This document shows positions 49,801 to 58,800 of a DNA stretch of 64,000 bases, piece after piece. Position 1 is the stretch's first letter, and every line of letters starts with the position of its first letter. The notes beneath the pieces are model-generated. The model was given only the letters and a program-made list of their open reading frames with translations. It was not told the DNA's origin and made no database searches. The stretch is taken from positions 1 to 64,000 of the forward strand of contig CASEEU010000015.1 of assembly GCA_949287075.1 (NCBI GenBank), given 5' to 3'. Source of the stretch: an uncultured Eubacteriales bacterium (GTDB lineage Bacteria; Bacillota; Clostridia; TANB77; CAG-508). Position numbers and translations under genes: made by a program.

Positions 49801-52800
49801 TGTAACAGATATGAGTTCTATGTTTATAAGTATAGGATATAGAGCAATGACAAGTTTAGACTTAGGAGAAAAATTTGATACAAGCAATGTAACAGATATG
49901 AATTATATGTTTGGATTTGCAGGATATACAAAAATGACAAGTTTAGACTTAGGAGATAAATTTGACACAAGCAATGTAACAAATATGGAGAGGATGTTCT
50001 CTAGAACAGGATATACAGCAATGACAAGCTTAGATTTAGGAGATAGATTTGACACAAGCAATGTAACCAATATGCAACAAATGTTTAATTTAACAGGATA
50101 TATAGCGATGACAAGTTTAAATTTAGGTGATAAGTTTGACACAAGTAAAGTAACAGATATGAGTGAGATGTTTGATGAAACAGGATACACAGCCATGACC
50201 AACTTAGACTTAGGACCAGCATTTACACATATAGCAGAAACAAATAGTAGTATGTTCGGTGAAACAGGAAAATCTGGAGAAATTATCATCCAAGCACCAG
50301 AATCTATCTACAATGACAGAACACACTTCAAACTAAACACAGACTCTAGTACAACCATTGGATGGACAGATAATACTGGAGCAGACACCACAACCTATGG
50401 AACCATCAATCCTAAATACAAACCAGAATGGCAAAAAGTATCAAGTAGCATCAATGAAGAAACCAAAGAAGTTAGCATCGTTGTAAAAGGACAAGTAGAT
50501 CCAAGTGTATACACAAGTAATGTAAACGGACAATTCCCAGAAGGAGAATTAACCGGTGAGCAAGCAAACTTACTAAATGTATATATCGATGGAGAATTGG
50601 CAGAAAACATTACAAAATCAATCAGCGCAGTAATAGAAACAACAGATGGAACAACAGGAATGAAATCTGTACAATATACCATTACCTTATCAAACTTTGA
50701 AGAAGCATTACGTCAAATCGGAAAGAACTTCAAAGAATGGAGTGGTAACATCGTACTACAACCAGTAAAAGGAACCTTAATAGATGATTATGGAAACAAA
50801 AATATGCAGGCAATTGACAATTCAGCAGGTGAATGGATCAATGTTGAATTAAAAGATGCCGATACTGACAGAAATACAGACGGAACCATGTTTGCCGATT
50901 ACATCAAACCAGAATTTACATACGAAACCTATGATACAACCATCGATTATGACCAAAAGAATGTAAACATTATATTTGATGTAACAGATAAATATTTCGA
51001 AAGTACAACATTAACACAAGACATGATAACCATCACAGTGGATGAAACACAACTACCAGAAGATGCAACGATTACAAAGACTTTATCAAAAGTAACACTA
51101 GATGCTGATGTAGTAGATGGAAACATTACCTATAAGGCAAATGGAGACATCTACTACACCGTAGATGGTGTGGAGAAAAAAGTCGGAGAAAGATATCAAT
51201 TATTGGTAGAAGGATTAGAATCAGAAAATGGAGAAGGCTACAGTGGACCAATGTCACTAAGCTTCCCAGCAGGTATCATAACAGATACATCAGGAAACCA
51301 AAATGACGCAAAAACCATTACACTAGGTATTGACGAACCACAAAATCCAGATCATCCAGAACATGATGAACCAATCATTGTCGACGTAGTAAATCCACTT
51401 TGGGAATACTTAACAAGTAGTATTGATAGAGAAAATGAAACTGTAACAGTAACAATACTTGGAACAGATAAATACTATCAAGAAAACACATTAACCACAG
51501 ATAAAATTCATGTATACTTAACAGACAGTGAAACACCAGATGAAGAAGTGACAACCATATCTAAGAACTTAGTACAAGTTGATCCAGCAAGCCAAGAATA
51601 TGCAGACCTATTAACACAAGCACAGGCAAAAGGATTAGACAATATTGGAGTCATTTACAAATTAACATTAGGTGATTATGGAGAATTAAGTGGTGCTACA
51701 AAAGTGGTATTAGATGCAGAAACCATTACAGATACAAGTGGAAACTTTAATATAGAAACAGAAATTCCAGTAGGAAATCCAGAATGGGTAGAAGAAGGGG
51801 ATGACCCAGAAAACCCAATCTATACAGCATTTAGAAATAATATTGTAGACTTTATCAACCCAAGCATTAAATATACATATTCAGATGTGGAAGGTTCAAC
51901 GAACCCAGACATTGATTATGAAGCAAAAACATTAACTGTTAAGTTTACAGTAACAGATAAATATATTAGAGAAAATAGCATCATGAATCCTGATGGAACG
52001 ATGAATGCAGAAAATATCAGAATAAAAGTAGCAGGAACAGACTTAACAGATCAATTACATACAACTGTAACATCTGCAGATATACCTAATGGAACAGAAT
52101 ATACATTTGTCGTATCAAACTTCGAATTAGTATATAATGAAGGTCAAAAATATCAAGATTATAGTGGTGCGGTAGACTTTGTATTTACTGGAGGAAAAGT
52201 AGACGATACATCTGGAAATAAAAATACAGCAACAACCATTACATTAGACTATGATGATGGTGATGATCCAGATAATCCAGTTATTGTCGATGTTATCGAT
52301 CCATTAGTTGAAAGAACAGAAGACAATTTAAGTATCTTAAATGCAAACAATGCTATTACAAGAGACTTAGATACAGAAACAGGAACTGTATCAGTTAGAA
52401 TTAGAGCAACAGATAAATATTTAAGACAAACAACTTTGCAAGATGCAGAAAATGTTGCTAAGATGAAAGTAAAAGTTGTAAAACCTAATGGAGAAACTGT
52501 TTACCCAGATACTATCGTAAAACAAGTAGCACAAGTAAATAAAACAGCAACAGCGGTTATTTACCAAATTACCTTAAGTAATTTTGAAGATAATCAAGGA
52601 TTAACCAGTATTATTGTTCCAGAAGGCGTTATTGTAGATAGTTCTGGAAATACAAACAAAGAAACAGAAATCTTAGTAGGAAATGCAACTTGGATAGAAC
52701 CAGGAGATGCAAATGGTGAATATACAGCATTTAGAGAAAGCATTGTAGATTTCACAAGACCTGTTTGGGAATATGCAGATAGTAGTATCACAAGAGATAG

Positions 52801-55800
52801 AGCAGGCGAAACAGGAACCGTAACGGTTAAGATACTAGGACATGATGATTACTACTTAAAAGATACATTAACAGAAGATAATATCAATGTTTATGTAGAT
52901 AATGCTGAAGATCCAGAAGCACCAATTACAACCATTACAAAACAATTAACCAAAATAACAGATGAGGCAGAACTAAATGGTGCAGATACAGGTTATACAT
53001 TAACTTTAGGAAACTTTGGAACCTATGATGGAACTGTAAAAATTGAAATTGCAGAAAATACGATGAGAGATACTTCTGGAATCGGAAATAAAGTAACTGA
53101 AATACCTGTTGGAAATCCAAATTGGGTTGAAACAGATATTGGAGATAATGTGGATAATCCAAAATATACAGCATTTAGAAATAACATTGTAGACTTTATA
53201 AAACCTACAATTGAGTACAAGTATGCAGAAGGAACAAATCCAGTTATCGACCAAGAAAATAAACAAGTAAGTATTACATTTGATGTAGTAGATACCAACT
53301 TCTTAGAAAGTGATATCTTAACAGCTGATGATATTAAACAAATACTTGTTGATGACATGGATGTAACAAATACTTTGACAAAAGAATTAACAAGTTCAGA
53401 TATACCAGAGGGAGAAGGAAATGGTGTTAGATACACATTAACATTATCTAACTTTGAATTACCTGAAAACTTAGAAAATGAAATCTTTAGAAGACATAGC
53501 GGTAAAATCGAATTTGTTATTGCAGAAAATAAAGTAAGAGATACATCTGGAAACGCGAACATTGAAACAAAAATAGTAGTAGATAATGATGATGGTGATG
53601 ATGAAAATAACTATGTTATCGTAGACTTTATTAATCCTAAATTGTTCTATAAAGAGAAATTTATTACCTATGCAGAAAGATATGCAACTGTAACGATTTC
53701 AGGAACAGATAGATTCTATGACTTTAACACAACATTAGAACCAGAAGACATTTCTATTTATGAACTAAATAGAAATGGTGAGTATATCCAAAGAACAGAT
53801 TTACCAATTAGCATAACACCAGTAAGAAATGAATATGGATATGATTTTGTTATCAGATTTGATGAATTTGAAGAAGAGTTTAAGCAATTAAAAATTAGTA
53901 TACCAGCTGGAAAGATTAGTGATACAGAAGGACATTCAAATGAAGCAACAGATATCTATGTCGACTTAGATAATAAGAAACCAGTATGGAAATATGAAGC
54001 AACAGATACTTCAGAATTCGAATCAAATGGTAAGATAAGCTTTACCGTAAAAGGAAAAGATACATTCTTAGTACAAGAGGAAAGTAACTTAGAGGCAGGA
54101 GATATTCGCATCATCAAAGATGGTGTGGATATCACCAATGCCGATAACATTACTGTACAACCTGTTGGAGAAGATGCAAATGAAATATCTGAAACTTACC
54201 AAATTGATGTAACAGGTCTAACAGAAATCGGAACCTATTCATTGGTAATTGCAAAAGATACATTAGTAGATGAATTTGATAATTATAGTAATGCAACAAC
54301 TATCAGTTTCTCTAAATCAGCAATTAGTAGTAATACAGAAAATTATACAAATGTAACTTATCATGTAACACCTGATTTTGAACAAATGCATCAAGCTTAT
54401 GTTCATGAATTAATGAATGTTACAACAAGTGGAACAAATGAAGGAAGCAGTGTATATAGAGCAAGTTCAATTGGAGAAATTTATGGTAATGGAGATAACA
54501 ACTTATTTGCAGAACCATTTACATATGAAAATGGTGCACAAACTGCTTATAGTTTTGCAGGATGGGCAGAAGCAGATGAAAGAGGTGTTGCTGTCGAAAA
54601 TGGTGAAGTATATGACTTATATACAGATATTCCAAACACAGTAACCAACCTAAGAGCTGTATGGCAAGAAGCAACTGTCATATTCGTATCTAGCAGTGGT
54701 AATAATGCAAATGATGGTTTATCACCAACAACATCAGTTCAAGATTTAGCAACCGCATATAATAAACTAAATGCTTCAGGAAATGCAACAAATAACATCA
54801 TTGTTATTATGGATGCCATCGAATGGAACAGTGATGAAAAATTAGTAGGAAATGCTACAATCACAAGCTTGTATGCAGGTGTAGATTACAGAACAAGTGG
54901 TGCAGAACTAAAAGTTTCATCTAATATGAATGTAGAAGGTGACATTACATTTGATAATATTGAATTATATGCAGATTCTACAAATGTTAGTGATGGTAGT
55001 GATTACTTATCAACAGGAGACTATACAAATATCTTAATTACCAACTACGGAGATGTAACTCTTGGAAGAGGAATCTCTACACCAGAAGATAAATATACTT
55101 TCGGAGGCGTTGTAGGTGGTAACTATAAAGAAGAAGAAACAACAGGAACCATCGGAAATCACAAAGTAATTGTAGAAGCAGGTAGATATAATGATATTAT
55201 CGCTGGAAGCAGTTTAGATTATGGTGGACAATCATCAACAGAAAAATATGTTTCTCATGAAGTCATAATTGGTACCATGAAAGAATCTGTCATTTCTAGA
55301 AATGATAAATTAGAGATTACTGGATATCTAGCAATAGGTGAATTAGAAGACGGAAATTATCCATATAATCCTAATGGTGCACAAGATTCGGATTTAGGAT
55401 ATGAAGGAACTTATGCAACTACACAAATCTTGAGTGGAACCTTTACAGGTGAAAATAAATTCCATAAAGCTTCTGAAGATGCCGTTATGTACTTACGTTC
55501 AATCAATGGATTTACAGATGGTAAATCAAGATTGAATATGTATGGTGGAAACATCACAGGTAATATCTATGGTGGTGCTAGAATGGCAACGAGCAAAGGT
55601 GAAAATATAGATAATATGGAACCAACAGTGAATACATTAAATTTCTACGGTGGTCAAGTAAGTGGAAACATATTTGGACATGGTGGAAATGATACATCAA
55701 CAGGAAATTCAGAAATTAATCTTCAAGGATCTGTACAAATTACCGGAAATGTCTTTGGTGGATCAAATGCGACACAAGAAGGACAAGGAAAAGTAACTGG

Positions 55801-58800
55801 AAATACATATGTAGAGATCATAGGTACAATCACTGTCAGTGGAAACATTTATGGTGGAAGCAATGGTGTGATTAATGGAACAAATATTAATTTAAATACA
55901 GGATTAATCACAGGTAACACTAATGTCATCTTACACAATGGAGCAATTATCACAGGAGATATCTATGGTGGAGGTAATAATGCTGGTGTAACAGGTGACG
56001 CAGGTATTGTTGTAAATAATGGACAAGTTATGGGAACTGTTTATGGTGGTGCTTATCAAAACCAAGTAAGAACATCAACAAATATCGATATCGTTGATGG
56101 AATCGTAAATGATATTTATGGCGGAAATATATTAACGACACAAGCACAACTAAATGCAGATAATATCAGCCAAAATGTAAATATAATCATTGGAGATGTT
56201 TTAAAAGATGTAACACCAACAATCAATGGAACAGTCTATGGTAGTGGAAAATATGACAGAGTTGGAAATGTAACCATTACATTAAATAAATGTGCAACTG
56301 CACCAACCATTTATGGTGGATCAGACGGGGCAGGAATCACAGATCAAGTAGATATTTACTTAAATGGAATGACAGCCAATACCATTTATGGTGGACCAAA
56401 AGGTGACGGAACAGTGACAACTTCAAATATCTATCTAGCAACAGGAACTGTAACAGATGTGTATGGTGGTGGTTATGGTGGAACAACCACAACAGCTAAT
56501 GTTATACTAGATGAAACAGAAATGGGAGCATTAGGAACAATCGGTGGAAATGCCAATGTAACCAACATCTATGGAGGAACAAACACCAATGGAACAGTCA
56601 CAACAGCAAATGTTAACCTAGTGTCTGGAAATGTAACAAATGTATTTGGTGGAGGAAATAATGCAGGAGTAGGAACTGCAAATGTAAACCTAGACGGAAT
56701 AACAATTGATACAATCTTTGGTGGTTCTAAAAATGCAGGAATCACAACAAATACAAATGTACAATTAAACTCAGGAACTGCAACCAATGTATTTGGTGGA
56801 GGATATGATGTCGGTGTAACCAATGCAAGTGTTACACAAAATGGAGCAACTGTAACCAATATCTTTGGAGGAAACCAAGGTGGAACCGGTGATGGTGGAG
56901 AAACCACAAATGCAACCATCAACATTGAAGGAACAACCGCACAAAACATCTATGGTGGAAACCAAAATAAAGGTATCACAAGAAATACAACCATCAATAT
57001 TAAAGGAAATTCAGTCATCACTGGAGAACTTTATGGTGGAGGACTTGGAACTGAAATTGGAAGAAATAATGCAGTAGGTTCTACAACCATCAACATAACA
57101 GGTGGAACAATTGAAAGAGACATCAATGGTGGTTCAAAGAATTCAACTGTTTATGGAACAACCAATATCAACATTGGTAAAGATGCTGTAACAGATAAAT
57201 CATTCACAGCTGGAAATATTGTTATCAATGGAAACATCTATGGTGCAGGCGATTCTAACAACGAAGATTACAATACAGTTAGTGTTCAAGGAGAAACACA
57301 TATCTTAATGGATAATAGTGCAGAATCTCCAATCACATTTAGTGGAAGAATCTTCGGAGCTGGAAAAAATGCAACATATTCATCAACAGCAAGTGATGGA
57401 ACAGATAAATCAACAGTAGAATTAAAAGACTTCGGAACTTCATCACAAAGCTATACAATGACTTCAATCGAGCGCACAGGTAAAGTATCTATTTACAATT
57501 CATATTTAGAGTTACTAGGAGCACAAGATGAAAGCAATTACTATCAAAAAACAAGTTATACTTTAAATAGAATTACGAATGGATTAGCTTTACTAGATAA
57601 TACAACCCTATATACACAGCGCGGATTTAATATGGTTGGAGGATTTGAAAGCTTATTAACAAATGCTGACGGAAGTACAACAAAAGAAACTGCAACCATT
57701 GCTGATGGATCAGTAACAAGAAATGTTGATAACAGAATATATACCTTTGAAGGTGTCAACCTAATCTTTGCAAAAGCAGAAGGAGATTTAAGCGATAGAA
57801 ATAACGAAGATATTTGGGGAGATGTCAATGGTATGGCATTCTTTGGAATGTATAGACATAACAGAACTACAGGAAATAAAGAATATGATATCTATGCACC
57901 AGACTATGCAGGAACAGCAACAACCAATATGTTTGCAATAGGTACTTACATTGAAGGAAGACATAAATCAAATCATGATACAACAGTAGATGGCTTCTAT
58001 ACAAATGTGGTAAGCGAAGGAGAAACCACAGCAACACCACAAGTCATAGAAGTAACAGACTATGGAACCTATTATGATTGGATTATAGGAGCACAAATTG
58101 TAAACTATAATACACAATTAATTGCATCTATATTTGGAACACAATCAACAGCAGAATTAACATTAGACTTTAACTCATTTGTGGATAATGCAACATATAA
58201 TGGTACAACATTTAGTGTTGATAGAATCACATCAAATGCATTAAATACAGATGTAAACTTAATCAATAAACTACAAGTACCAATTTATAGTGAAAATGCA
58301 AATAACACATTTGGATTAACAATGCAAACATCAAACTCTGGATGGCAACAATCAGGTGAAACAAACATCTATACAGATGGAGATGGTTCATTTGATGGAG
58401 ATACCGTATTTAAGACAGACAATTCAAATACAGCAGGAACCTTACTATTCAAGATATTTAGTTCAGTAAATATCTCTGAAACAAAAGATTTAGGATATGT
58501 CAATATTGTCTTAACTGGAAAAGCGAAATCAAGTGAAGATGCAAGCATGGGTAATACATTTAAAGTGGTAATTGCAGTAAATCTTCAAACAGAACAAACA
58601 CCAAATATAGAAAACTATATTCCAACATTTACAAATAGTAGTAAGACAAAATTAAGTTACACAACAGATAGCCAAGTAGATCTTACTTACGTATTGTATA
58701 AAGAAGTACATGGACAACAATCAGACTTCTATGCAAATGGAGATTATAGAGTATTATCAACCACAATGCCTTTACCACAAGGTACAGGAATTACCATAAG

